64,000 bases of DNA from Brevibacillus brevis (GTDB lineage: Bacteria > Bacillota > Bacilli > Brevibacillales > Brevibacillaceae). Positions 18,056-26,978 of this stretch are shown in pieces. Below the pieces are notes generated by a model. The model saw nothing but the letters and a program-made list of their open reading frames with translations, did not search any database and was not told the DNA's origin. Both the position numbers and the translations under genes were made by a program. Location of the stretch: positions 2,428,001 to 2,492,000 of the forward strand of contig NZ_LR134338.1 in the NCBI RefSeq assembly GCF_900637055.1. Reading direction: 5' to 3'. Position 1 is the first letter of the stretch. Each line of letters opens with the position of its first letter.

Positions 18056-18511
18056 ATGTTTCAAAATCGATTGTTTAACATGGCTCTAATCATTATCATC
18101 GCGATATCGCTACTGGGAGTGATCTCGTTCGTTCTCTGGCAAACGTATCTCTCTCCGGCTGCGCAAACAACCACGACGGAAGAGCAAGAAGTGAAGCCGC
18201 TCACGGCAGAGGAAATGAAAGAGTTCTCCGTTGACACGGGCGAAATTACTACGAACTTGCTAACAAATAATTACATGATTGTACGCTTTAGCATTACGGC
18301 GGACAGTGCTGATGCCAAAACAGAGTTGGAGCAGCGTTTGCCGCAAGTCAATCAGGTGATTATTAAAACATTGGCGGGGTTGACACCAGAAGACATAAAA
18401 GGAACTGAAGGTGTGAACAAGCTGGAAGCAAAAATCATGAATGAAATCAGCTCCCTGATGCAAGAAGGTAAGATTGTTCAAGTAGTGACAACCAAACGCG
18501 TCTTGTCATAG
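18056..18511 (+). CDS. fliL: Flagellar basal body-associated protein FliL
   Basis: Single-pass membrane protein of 151 residues with an N-terminal segment (about 8-30, LIIIIAISLLGVISFVLW) and an extracellular FliL domain containing NLLTNNYMIVRFSITAD and a C-terminal QVVTTKRVLS. FliL associates with the stator and supports torque. The ATG follows GGGAGG. It lies between swrD and fliM as in B. subtilis. Confidence 0.93.
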   Translation: MFQNRLFNMALIIIIAISLLGVISFVLWQTYLSPAAQTTTTEEQEVKPLTAEEMKEFSVDTGEITTNLLTNNYMIVRFSITADSADAKTELEQRLPQVNQVIIKTLAGLTPEDIKGTEGVNKLEAKIMNEISSLMQEGKIVQVVTTKRVLS

Positions 18512-18550
18512 GAAGCGATTATGGTATACATAGCAAGGAGGTGACGACAT

Positions 18551-19546
18551 ATGGCCGAGGTTCTCTCACAGAGTGAGATTGATGCGCTGTTGGCCGCCCT
18601 ATCTTCGGGCGAAATGGATGCCAACGAGCTGAAAAAGGAAGAAACTGAGCGTAAAGTCAAGGTATATGATTTCAAACGCGCCCTGCGGTTCTCAAAAGAT
18701 CAGATCCGTGGTTTAACGCGAATCCATGAAAACTACGCGAGGCTGTTGACTACGTATTTTTCAGCTCAGCTCCGTACCTTCGTGCAAATTACGGTTGCCT
18801 CCGTCGATCAATTGCCGTATGACGAATTTATACGTTCTATTCCCAAGATGACCATCTTGAACATCTTTGAAGCTCCTCCGCTGGAAGGACGAATGGTTTT
18901 GGAAGTGAATCCAAACATCGCCTATACCATGCTGGATCGACTTCTGGGAGGACAGGGGGCGATTCCGGAAAAGATGGGCGCCCTTACGGAAATTGAAACA
19001 ACGGTGATGGAACGCGTATTCGGCAAAGCGCTGGATACTTTCCACGAGGCATGGAAGCAAATCATTGAGCTAGATCCGTACCAGGAAGGCTTGGAGATGA
19101 ATCCACAGTTCATGCAGATCGTCTCACCTAACGAGATTGTCGTGGTAATCTCCTTTAGTACCAAAATCGGCGATACAACGGGAATGATCAATCTCTGTTT
19201 GCCTCACGTGGTACTGGAACCAATCATGACAAAGCTGTCTGGACAATACTGGTTCTCCAAACAAAAGAAAACGCGGGATGAAGAAGAGCGTCTCCGTGTA
19301 GAAGAGCGAGTAAAAGTTGCAAAATTGCCGATTGTTGCTGAAATGGGAACAGCTACGATTACAGTAGGAGATTTCCTGCAGCTACAAAAAGGCGATGTCA
19401 TTCAATTAGATCAATCGATCGACAATAAGTTGAAAATTAAAGTAGGCGACCACTTAAAGTTCTTGGGTCAGCCAGGAACACTTAAAGGAAGAGTCGCCGT
19501 ACAGATTGATGAAGTCATAGAGGAGGGGGAGGAACAAAATGAGTAG
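18551..19546 (+). CDS. fliM: Flagellar motor switch protein FliM
   Basis: C-ring protein that binds CheY-phosphate. The N-terminal CheY-binding peptide is LSQSEIDALLAALSSG. The middle CheC-like domain contains MLDRLLGGQG and the C-terminal SpoA/FliN-like domain contains TITVGDFLQLQKGDVIQLD. It has 331 residues, as usual. AGGAGGTG precedes the ATG. The last eight bases overlap fliY. Confidence 0.97.
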   Translation: MAEVLSQSEIDALLAALSSGEMDANELKKEETERKVKVYDFKRALRFSKDQIRGLTRIHENYARLLTTYFSAQLRTFVQITVASVDQLPYDEFIRSIPKMTILNIFEAPPLEGRMVLEVNPNIAYTMLDRLLGGQGAIPEKMGALTEIETTVMERVFGKALDTFHEAWKQIIELDPYQEGLEMNPQFMQIVSPNEIVVVISFSTKIGDTTGMINLCLPHVVLEPIMTKLSGQYWFSKQKKTRDEEERLRVEERVKVAKLPIVAEMGTATITVGDFLQLQKGDVIQLDQSIDNKLKIKVGDHLKFLGQPGTLKGRVAVQIDEVIEEGEEQNE

Positions 19547-20900
19547 AGATATGCTTTCTCAAGACGAGATTGACGCGCTGTTACGTGCGAACAACTTGGT
19601 TGAGGACGAAGAGGAAGCTGTGTCGGCAGTGACCCAGGATGTTGCCGATTTTCTGTCCCCGTTTGAACAGGATGCACTCGGAGAAATTGGTAATATCTCC
19701 TTTGGGAGCGCAGCTACTGCGTTATCTACTTTGTTAAGTCAAAAAGTAGATATTACAACCCCTACTGTTTCGGTAGTCAATGTCGATGAATTGGAAAGCG
19801 AATTTCCGATTCCTCACGTGGCAGTCCACGTGGAATATACAGATGGTTTCAAAGGAATTAACCTGTTAGTCATTCGCATGGAAGATGCTGCAGTTATCGC
19901 GGATCTGATGATGGGCGGAGACGGCAGACCGGCGAACACTGAAATGTCTGAGCTTCATATCAGCGCGGTTCAGGAAGCAATGAATCAGATGATGGGTTCC
20001 GCTGCTACGTCCATGTCGACGATTTTCAACCAGTTCATTAATATTACGCCACCAGGCATCGACGTAATGGATCTGGCGCAAGGCAAGGGTGGGGACAGCT
20101 TCTCTGATGATGACAGTCCTCTAGTGAAAGTATCTTTCCGCTTAAAGGTAGGAGAGCAAGGCGAACTTATCGATTCAAATATTATGCAGCTTCTCCCGCT
20201 TTCCTTTGCGAAAAAGATGATTGATAGACTAGTGGGAGGTTCAGAGGATGAAGCAGCAGTGGCGGCCCTCATAGATGAGATAGAGATGCCTTCTCTGCCT
20301 GCTATGAGTCTGTCGGCTCCTTCTGTCCAGCCAAGTGTGCAAGAGCAACCACAGAGCCACGTACCGCCTGTAGCGCCGCCACCACAGCAACAGCCGATGT
20401 ATCAGCAACCACCGGGTTACGCTCAGCCAATGGGCTACCCAGGACAGCCGCCGATGTATCCTGACGCGTATGGACAACAAATGATGCCACCTGGCTACGC
20501 TCCGTACCCAGGTATGTATCAGCAGCCTCCAATGGCTCCGCCAACACCACAGCATTTCGGAGGTCCTGCAGCAAGTCAGGCGAATGTAGTACCAGCACAA
20601 TTTGCTCCGCTTGGAGGTGCTCCTATGTATACAGGAGACATACAGAACTTAAACTTGCTTCACGACATTCCATTGCAAGTCACAGTTGAGTTAGGCCGCA
20701 CGAAAAAGCTTATTAGAGAAATCCTTGACTTGTCCGCTGGATCGATTATACAGTTGGACAAGCTGGCAGGTGAGCATGTAGACATTTTGGTGAACAACAA
20801 ATTAATTGCCAAGGGCGAGGTTGTCGTCATTGATGAGAACTTTGGGGTTCGTGTTACAGACATCATCAGTCAGATAGATCGTGTTCAAAAATTACAATAA
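19539..20900 (+). CDS. fliY: Flagellar switch phosphatase FliY (FliN/CheC fusion)
   Basis: Gram-positive C-ring protein joining a CheC-like CheY-phosphatase to a FliN domain. The N-terminal LSQDEIDALLRANN copies the FliM-type CheY-binding peptide. Two phosphatase helices with the Glu-x-x-Asn pattern are visible (LGEIGNISFGSAATAL and VQEAMNQMMGSAATSM). A linker of roughly 90 residues (about 265-355) is dominated by Pro, Gln, Tyr, Gly and Met. The C-terminal SpoA domain ends DIISQIDRVQKLQ. At 453 residues it is longer than the roughly 380 of B. subtilis FliY, mainly through the linker. It overlaps the end of fliM. Confidence 0.95.
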   Translation: MSRDMLSQDEIDALLRANNLVEDEEEAVSAVTQDVADFLSPFEQDALGEIGNISFGSAATALSTLLSQKVDITTPTVSVVNVDELESEFPIPHVAVHVEYTDGFKGINLLVIRMEDAAVIADLMMGGDGRPANTEMSELHISAVQEAMNQMMGSAATSMSTIFNQFINITPPGIDVMDLAQGKGGDSFSDDDSPLVKVSFRLKVGEQGELIDSNIMQLLPLSFAKKMIDRLVGGSEDEAAVAALIDEIEMPSLPAMSLSAPSVQPSVQEQPQSHVPPVAPPPQQQPMYQQPPGYAQPMGYPGQPPMYPDAYGQQMMPPGYAPYPGMYQQPPMAPPTPQHFGGPAASQANVVPAQFAPLGGAPMYTGDIQNLNLLHDIPLQVTVELGRTKKLIREILDLSAGSIIQLDKLAGEHVDILVNNKLIAKGEVVVIDENFGVRVTDIISQIDRVQKLQ

Positions 20901-20936
20901 TCCAATCAAGAGGGAAGCATTAGGGAGGAGCTATTC

Positions 20937-21299
20937 ATGTCTAACAAAGTTTTAATCGTCGACGATGCAGCGTTCATGCGTATGATGATCAAGGAAATTC
21001 TTTCGAAAAACGGGTACAGCGTCGTAGGGGAAGCAAGTGACGGTGCACAAGCAGTTGAAAAGTACAAAGAATTGGGACCTGATCTCGTAACCATGGATAT
21101 TACCATGCCAGAGATGGATGGAATTTCTGCATTGAAAGAAATTAAAAAGTTGGATCCTAACGCGCGTGTGATCATGTGCTCCGCGATGGGACAACAAGCG
21201 ATGGTAATCGATGCGATCCAGGCGGGCGCAAAAGACTTCATCGTAAAACCATTCCAGGCGGATCGCGTTCTGGAAGCGATCAAAAAGACAATGAGCTAA
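20937..21299 (+). CDS. cheY: Chemotaxis response regulator CheY
   Basis: Single receiver domain of 120 residues. The acidic pocket is Asp9/Asp10, the phosphorylation site Asp54 (LVTMDITMPEMDG) and the signalling lysine Lys104 (DFIVKPFQ). Phosphorylated by CheA, it binds FliM/FliY. GGGAGGAG precedes the ATG. Its position between fliY and fliO is that of B. subtilis. Confidence 0.97.
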   Translation: MSNKVLIVDDAAFMRMMIKEILSKNGYSVVGEASDGAQAVEKYKELGPDLVTMDITMPEMDGISALKEIKKLDPNARVIMCSAMGQQAMVIDAIQAGAKDFIVKPFQADRVLEAIKKTMS

Positions 21300-21979
21300 T
21301 GATGATGATCCGGAATGCAGGGGCAAGACTCATTTTAGCCTTCAGTCTGATCCTGTTGCTTTTCGTCTCCTCCCTGGCGAGTACCGCTTTTGCGGAAGGT
21401 TCAGTAGCGGATGCGTACAACCAGGGAAAAGTGCCAACTAGCAATGCGCCCGCCGGCAGTGAACAGCCGGCGGCCATTCCGGGCAGCGGAACAGGAAGTA
21501 TGATCGGGTATCTAGTTCAAGTCATCTTTTCGCTAGGCTTTATTGCAGTATTAATCTTTTTACTGCTCCGTTTTCTTGGTCGACGTCAAGGGGCTCAGAG
21601 TCATGGACCAATTAAAGTGATTAGCGCCACTGCGCTAGGCAATGGCAAAACACTTCAGGTTGTTATGATCGGTGAGTCATTGTACATCGTGGGAGTGGGA
21701 GAAAACGTTCAATTGCTTCGTAGGATCGAACCGGGTGAAGAGGTAGATTTGATCTTGGCTGACGCAGAGATCAAACCGATGAAAAGCCCATTCTCGCTAG
21801 AATGGCTCCCGTTCGGTAAGAAAAAGCAGGCAGAAGAAGAAATCTTGTTTTCTTCTGATATGGACGGCAAAAGCTTTCAAGATCTGTTGCAGGGTCAATG
21901 GAACGACTTGAAAAATCGTCCAGACCATACAGAACATTGGAAGGAAGAGCAAGCTCAGGACAGAGGGGACCAAAAATGA
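21299..21979 (+). CDS. fliO: Flagellar export apparatus protein FliO (FliZ)
   Basis: A 226-residue protein with an N-terminal hydrophobic segment resembling a signal peptide (about 10-30, ending TAFA), a short Pro/Ala/Ser-rich stretch, one membrane segment (about 65-88) and a cytoplasmic FliO domain (IKVISATALGNGKTLQVVMI). FliO helps assemble the FliP5-FliR complex. Three ATG codons in a row begin at 21299, overlapping the last base of the cheY stop, and the ribosome site is weak, so coupling to cheY is likely and the exact start is uncertain by two codons. B. subtilis calls this gene fliZ. Confidence 0.88.
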   Translation: MMMIRNAGARLILAFSLILLLFVSSLASTAFAEGSVADAYNQGKVPTSNAPAGSEQPAAIPGSGTGSMIGYLVQVIFSLGFIAVLIFLLLRFLGRRQGAQSHGPIKVISATALGNGKTLQVVMIGESLYIVGVGENVQLLRRIEPGEEVDLILADAEIKPMKSPFSLEWLPFGKKKQAEEEILFSSDMDGKSFQDLLQGQWNDLKNRPDHTEHWKEEQAQDRGDQK

Positions 21980-22737
21980 AATATTTTTTGCAGGTGCTGA
22001 TGCTTGTCGCAGTGTTGCTATCCGTACCTGATATGGTCATGGCGGCGCCAGCGGGAACACCGCTTGTTCCGAGCATTGATTTGAAGATAGGCGGCGGAAC
22101 AGGAACACCGCAGGAGACATCGACGGCCATTCAGCTGTTACTGATTTTGACAGTACTATCTGTAGCTCCAGCGATTTTGCTTTTAATGACCAGTTTTGCG
22201 CGAATTGTTATTGTGTTGTCTTTTGTTCGAAATGCGCTGGCAACTCAACAAATGCCACCGAACCAGGTTTTGATTGCCCTTGCGTTGTTTATGACATTTT
22301 TCATTATGGCTCCGACACTCGGACAAGTAAACGAAACAGCCGTGCAGCCATTTATGCAAGGAAAGCTAACGCAGCAGCAGGCATTGGACAAAGCGGTCAT
22401 CCCCTTTAAGGAATTTATGGCAAAGCAGACGCGTGAAAAAGATTTAGCACTTTTTCTGGAATACACAAAAGCCGAACGACCAAAATCGATCCAAGATATT
22501 CCGTTGAATGCTCTCGTACCTGCTTTTGCCATTAGTGAATTGAAGACGGCTTTTCAGATCGGCTTTATGATATTCATTCCTTTTCTCGTAATTGATATGA
22601 TCGTCTCCAGTATTTTGATGGGGATGGGGATGATGATGTTACCGCCGGTTATGATTTCATTGCCGTTTAAGATTTTATTGTTCATCATGGTGGATGGTTG
22701 GTATCTCATAGTGAAATCACTTTTGACCAGTTTTTAG
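21976..22737 (+). CDS. fliP: Flagellar type III export gate protein FliP
   Basis: Core export-gate membrane protein of 253 residues with a cleavable-looking N-terminal signal (MKYFLQVLMLVAVLLSV to about 24) and four later membrane segments. The signatures LLMTSFARIVIVLSFVRNAL and RNALATQQMPPNQVLIALAL are those of FliP. The ATG overlaps the fliO stop; AGGGGAC is upstream. It forms the FliPQR channel with the next two genes. Confidence 0.97.
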   Translation: MKYFLQVLMLVAVLLSVPDMVMAAPAGTPLVPSIDLKIGGGTGTPQETSTAIQLLLILTVLSVAPAILLLMTSFARIVIVLSFVRNALATQQMPPNQVLIALALFMTFFIMAPTLGQVNETAVQPFMQGKLTQQQALDKAVIPFKEFMAKQTREKDLALFLEYTKAERPKSIQDIPLNALVPAFAISELKTAFQIGFMIFIPFLVIDMIVSSILMGMGMMMLPPVMISLPFKILLFIMVDGWYLIVKSLLTSF

Positions 22738-22767
22738 CGACATTCCGAATGCCTCAGGAGGTAGAGC

Positions 22768-23037
22768 ATGACACAAGAATTACTTATGCAGATTGCCCAA
22801 AGCTCTGTTTATACCATCCTGCTGATTTCGGCACCCGCACTTGGGGTCGCCTTACTGGTCGGTTTGATGGTCAGTGTCTTTCAGGCAACGACACAAATTC
22901 AGGAGCAGACACTCGCTTTCATTCCAAAGATCGTGGCCGTATTTGTCGTGATATTGGCTGTCGGCCCATGGATGCTTCGGGTACTGCTTGATTTTACGAT
23001 GGGGATCTTCGGTAACCTTCATCGTTTTGTTGGGTAG
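22768..23037 (+). CDS. fliQ: Flagellar type III export gate protein FliQ
   Basis: An 89-residue protein with two membrane helices and the family segment VSVFQATTQIQEQTLAFIPK. It wraps the FliP/FliR gate. AGGAGG precedes the ATG. The stop is followed three bases later by fliR. Confidence 0.97.
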   Translation: MTQELLMQIAQSSVYTILLISAPALGVALLVGLMVSVFQATTQIQEQTLAFIPKIVAVFVVILAVGPWMLRVLLDFTMGIFGNLHRFVG

Positions 23038-23040
23038 CAT

Positions 23041-23823
23041 ATGAATCTTTTTCTGATGTATCTGCCCGTATTCTTGCTTGTTTTTGTCCGAATGAGTGCC
23101 TTTTTTGTAACGGCTCCGTTCTTTTCCATTCGTGGCGTACCGAATCAGTTTAAAATCGGCCTCGCGTTTATCATTGCCGTCATTAGTTTTCAATCCTTGC
23201 CGGTACAAGGCGAGATTCCGATGGATTTGACTTTTATTCTGTATGTCATGAAGGAAGCGCTTGTTGGTGTCATTCTTGGTTACATATGTGAAATGATGTT
23301 TATCGCCATTCAGGTTGCCGGCGGACTGATGGACATGCAGATGGGTCTCGCAATGGCAAACGTGATTGACCCCAAAACAGGTGCATATATCCCGGTGACA
23401 GGTAACTTCAAAAATATTCTCGCTGTCCTGTACTTTTTCAGTATTGACGGGCATCACATGCTGATACGAGGTGTGATAAGCAGTTACCAGGTTATACCGG
23501 TGGACATCATGTGGGCGGCTTTCGGAAGCGAAAACGTCATGATGACAGCAGTAAAAACCTTTCAAACGATGTTTATGAGTGCGTTTATGATTGCGGCACC
23601 GATCGTCGTTGCATTGTTTCTGGTTGATCTCTCTCTTGGTATTATCGCCAAATCTGTCCCGCAGTTTAATATCTTTGTGGTGGGTTTGCCCATAAAACTG
23701 CTTGCAGGCTTTTTACTTCTTATCGTGGTGATGCCTGCGTTCTTGCTGACCCTGAACGGATTGTTTGGGAATATGTTCCGGGCACTTGCAGAAATGATGA
23801 AATCGCTCGGAGGATCACCATGA
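23041..23823 (+). CDS. fliR: Flagellar type III export gate protein FliR
   Basis: Multi-pass membrane protein of 260 residues that completes the FliPQR channel. The conserved blocks are LVFVRMSAFFVTAPFFSIRG near the N-terminus and QFNIFVVGLPIKLLAGFLLL near the end. The start lies three bases after fliQ and the end overlaps flhB by four bases (ATGA). No strong ribosome site of its own, consistent with coupling. Confidence 0.96.
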   Translation: MNLFLMYLPVFLLVFVRMSAFFVTAPFFSIRGVPNQFKIGLAFIIAVISFQSLPVQGEIPMDLTFILYVMKEALVGVILGYICEMMFIAIQVAGGLMDMQMGLAMANVIDPKTGAYIPVTGNFKNILAVLYFFSIDGHHMLIRGVISSYQVIPVDIMWAAFGSENVMMTAVKTFQTMFMSAFMIAAPIVVALFLVDLSLGIIAKSVPQFNIFVVGLPIKLLAGFLLLIVVMPAFLLTLNGLFGNMFRALAEMMKSLGGSP

Positions 23824-24917
23824 ATCAATTGAGGCTTTCTTATCAAATAGATCTTCAATTTTTTAATGGGGAAAAGACAGAAAAAGCTACGCCCAAGAAA
23901 AAGCAAGACGCACGAAAAAAAGGGCAAGTCGCGAAAAGTCAGGATCTTTCCCCAGCCCTATCTTTGACAGCATTTTTCTTTCTGTTAATGATGCTTGGCT
24001 CTACCATGCTAGGCATATTTCAAGATTTGATGCGGGAATCATTGATTACATACACCACATGGCAAGTAAATGAAGAAAATTTAAAAGTCATCGTGATGCA
24101 GCTTGTATTTGAAGCGATAAAAATTGTAGGACCTATCCTAGGCTTGAGTTTTCTTGTCGCATTCGCGGTGAACTACATGCAGGTAGGCTGGCTAATTAGT
24201 ACAGAACCCCTTCAAATGAAACTGGAAAAGATCGATCCAATTAAAGGGGCAAAGCGAATTTTTTCCTTACGCTCGCTCGTAGAGCTACTGAAATCTTTAT
24301 TAAAAATAAGTGCAGGCATATATGTCGCGTACGTCATTTTGTGGAGTGCAAAGGAACAAGTTGTACAGCTTTCCTTATTGTCTATCGGAGCAGTCCTATC
24401 GTTTACTGCCGAAGAGGTGACAAAGCTGGGAATCTATCTCGGGTTATTGCTTTTCATTCTCGCGATTCTGGACTACGCCTATCAGCGTTATGAGCATGAA
24501 AAGAATCTGCGGATGTCCAAGCAGGATCTCAAGGACGAGCATAAGCAAGCGGAAGGTGATCCGCTCATTAAAGGGAAGATTCGTGAACGGCAAAGAAGCA
24601 TGGCCATTCGCCGTATGATGCAGGAGCTTCCCAAAGCGGATGTCATTATTACGAACCCGACTCACTTTGCTGTTGCCGTTCGCTATGACGCAAGTGCGAT
24701 GAGCGCACCGACGGTAATCGCCAAAGGGCAAGACTATCTAGCATTAAAAATAAGGGAAGTAGCGAAAAAGCATCGTATCGTTACCATGGAAAACAAGCCC
24801 TTGGCCCGGGCTCTCTATAGTCAAGTTGAAGTTGGGCAACAAATTCCCGAAGAGATGTTTAAAGCGGTCGCGGAAGTTCTCGCGTACGTCTACAAGCTGC
24901 AAGGGAAAGTGAAATAA
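23820..24917 (+). CDS. flhB: Flagellar export switch protein FlhB
   Basis: Export-gate protein that changes substrate class from hook to filament. The 365-residue protein begins with the charged EKTEKATPKKKQDARKKGQV segment, has four membrane helices (about 35-215) and a cytoplasmic domain. The autocleavage motif NPTH is at 279-282, with the scissile bond after Asn279. FliK (encoded at 15185) should act on this domain. The start overlaps fliR. Confidence 0.97.
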   Translation: MNQLRLSYQIDLQFFNGEKTEKATPKKKQDARKKGQVAKSQDLSPALSLTAFFFLLMMLGSTMLGIFQDLMRESLITYTTWQVNEENLKVIVMQLVFEAIKIVGPILGLSFLVAFAVNYMQVGWLISTEPLQMKLEKIDPIKGAKRIFSLRSLVELLKSLLKISAGIYVAYVILWSAKEQVVQLSLLSIGAVLSFTAEEVTKLGIYLGLLLFILAILDYAYQRYEHEKNLRMSKQDLKDEHKQAEGDPLIKGKIRERQRSMAIRRMMQELPKADVIITNPTHFAVAVRYDASAMSAPTVIAKGQDYLALKIREVAKKHRIVTMENKPLARALYSQVEVGQQIPEEMFKAVAEVLAYVYKLQGKVK

Positions 24918-24935
24918 ATGGAAGGAGGATAACCA

Positions 24936-26978
24936 GTGGGATTCAAATTTAAAGAAGTTGGTACGATCCTTTTTGTCATAAGCATTGTTGTCATGATGGT
25001 AATCCCACTTCCTTCAGCGCTACTAGATTTGCTGTTGATTTTGAATATCTCCCTTGCATTGACCATCTTGCTTGTGTCGATGTATACAAAAGAAACTTTG
25101 GAATTCTCGATCTTTCCGACGGTTTTGCTTATTACAACCCTTTTTCGACTAGCCTTGAACGTGTCGACGACGAGAAACATTTTATCGCACGGTGAAGGCG
25201 GTAAAGTTATTGAAACGTTCGGTAGCTTTGTAGTCGGAGGTAATCAAGTTGTCGGTTTCGTCGTGTTTCTGATCTTGATCATCATTCAGTTTATCGTAAT
25301 CACCAAAGGTTCTGAGCGTGTAGCTGAGGTAGCAGCACGTTTTACGCTCGACGCGATGCCTGGTAAACAGATGAGTATCGACGCGGATCTGAATGCAGGA
25401 ATGATCACAGAAGCAGATGCACGTGTCCGAAGAAAAAAGATTGAGAACGAAGCTGACTTTTATGGAGCAATGGATGGTGCCAGCAAATTCGTAAAAGGGG
25501 ACGCCATCGCGGGTATTATCATTTTTATCGTAAATATTATTGGTGGTTTTATCATCGGGATGCTCATTCACGATATGAGCTTTGCCGAGTCTGCCTCTCG
25601 ATTCACTACCATGTCTGTCGGTGACGCACTGGTGAGCCAGATCCCAGCGCTCTTAATCTCGACCGCAGCAGGTATTATTGTAACGCGTTCCACTTCTGGT
25701 GAAGGTTTGGGAGAAGACATCGTCAAGCAAATGTTCAGCTTTCCGCGTCTTCTCTATATCGTAGCCGGATGCATGCTTTTGCTGGGGCTCTTTACACCGA
25801 TTGGAATTCTGCCTGTACTTCCGGTATGCGGGATAATGGCATTTGCTGCTTGGAAAATGGAGAAGAACCAAAAGATGCAAATTCAAGAATCCGCCGATAA
25901 GGTGGAAGAGCAGCAAATGGAAGAAGTACGCAGTCCAGAAAGCGTCGTAAACCTGTTACAGGTCGATCCGATCGAATTCGAGTTCGGTTATGGCTTAATC
26001 CCGCTTGCCGATGTGAAGCAGGGAGGAGATTTGCTAGATCGGGTTATTATGATTCGAAGACAAATCGCACTCGAGATGGGGATCGTTGTACCGGTCATTC
26101 GTATACGTGACAACATCCAGCTTCGACCGAATGAATACATGATCAAAATAAAAGGCAACCAGGTCGCAAAAGGGGAAATCATGCTGGATCACTATCTGGC
26201 GATGAGCCCGGGGATCGAAGATGATTCCATTGTTGGTATAGAAACCGTAGAACCTGCGTTTGGATTGCCTGCATTATGGGTAACAGAAGAGAATAAGGAG
26301 ATTGCTGAGCTGTCTGGGTATACAGTTGTCGATCCGCCATCTGTTGTAGCTACACATCTGACAGAGGTCATTAAGCGACATGCCCACGAATTGTTAGGTC
26401 GCCAGGAAACAAGGGCCCTGATCGACAATGTACGGGAGACAGCACCAGTTCTCGTAGACGAGCTGATTCCAAGTCTGCTGGCCATTGGGGACGTACAAAA
26501 AGTATTGCAAAAGCTGTTGCGTGAAAAAGTGTCTGTTCGAAATCTCCACGTCATTCTCGAAGCACTTGCGGATCATGCCTTGTATACAAAAGATCCAGAT
26601 GTACTGACAGAATATGTGAGACAAGCGATGGCGAGACAGATTACACTCCAATTTACGGAGCCAGGACAACCACTTCACGTGCTTACAGCTGGAGCAGGAT
26701 TGGAAAAAGCAATCTCTGAACGTGTGGAACAGTCTGAGCAAGGAAGCTATCTGGCGATGGATCCGGAAACGTCTCAGCGAATTTTCCAAAACATGTCGAC
26801 TGAAGTGAGCAAAATGATCAACTCGGGTCAACAGCCGATCATTCTTTCTTCACCAGCGGTCCGAATGTACTTGCGTCAATTAGTAGATCGCATGATGCCA
26901 GACGTTCCCGTTTTGTCGTACAGCGAGCTCGAACCACATGTTGAAGTGCAAAGCGTAGGGATGGTGAACATTTCGTGA
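24936..26978 (+). CDS. flhA: Flagellar export gate protein FlhA
   Basis: Large export-gate ring protein of 680 residues. The N-terminal half has about eight membrane segments; the FHIPEP-family signature RFTLDAMPGKQMSIDADL begins at Arg135. The C-terminal half forms the cytoplasmic nonameric ring that docks chaperones. GTG start after GGAGGATAACC. The stop overlaps the flhF start (GTGA). Confidence 0.97.
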   Translation: MGFKFKEVGTILFVISIVVMMVIPLPSALLDLLLILNISLALTILLVSMYTKETLEFSIFPTVLLITTLFRLALNVSTTRNILSHGEGGKVIETFGSFVVGGNQVVGFVVFLILIIIQFIVITKGSERVAEVAARFTLDAMPGKQMSIDADLNAGMITEADARVRRKKIENEADFYGAMDGASKFVKGDAIAGIIIFIVNIIGGFIIGMLIHDMSFAESASRFTTMSVGDALVSQIPALLISTAAGIIVTRSTSGEGLGEDIVKQMFSFPRLLYIVAGCMLLLGLFTPIGILPVLPVCGIMAFAAWKMEKNQKMQIQESADKVEEQQMEEVRSPESVVNLLQVDPIEFEFGYGLIPLADVKQGGDLLDRVIMIRRQIALEMGIVVPVIRIRDNIQLRPNEYMIKIKGNQVAKGEIMLDHYLAMSPGIEDDSIVGIETVEPAFGLPALWVTEENKEIAELSGYTVVDPPSVVATHLTEVIKRHAHELLGRQETRALIDNVRETAPVLVDELIPSLLAIGDVQKVLQKLLREKVSVRNLHVILEALADHALYTKDPDVLTEYVRQAMARQITLQFTEPGQPLHVLTAGAGLEKAISERVEQSEQGSYLAMDPETSQRIFQNMSTEVSKMINSGQQPIILSSPAVRMYLRQLVDRMMPDVPVLSYSELEPHVEVQSVGMVNIS

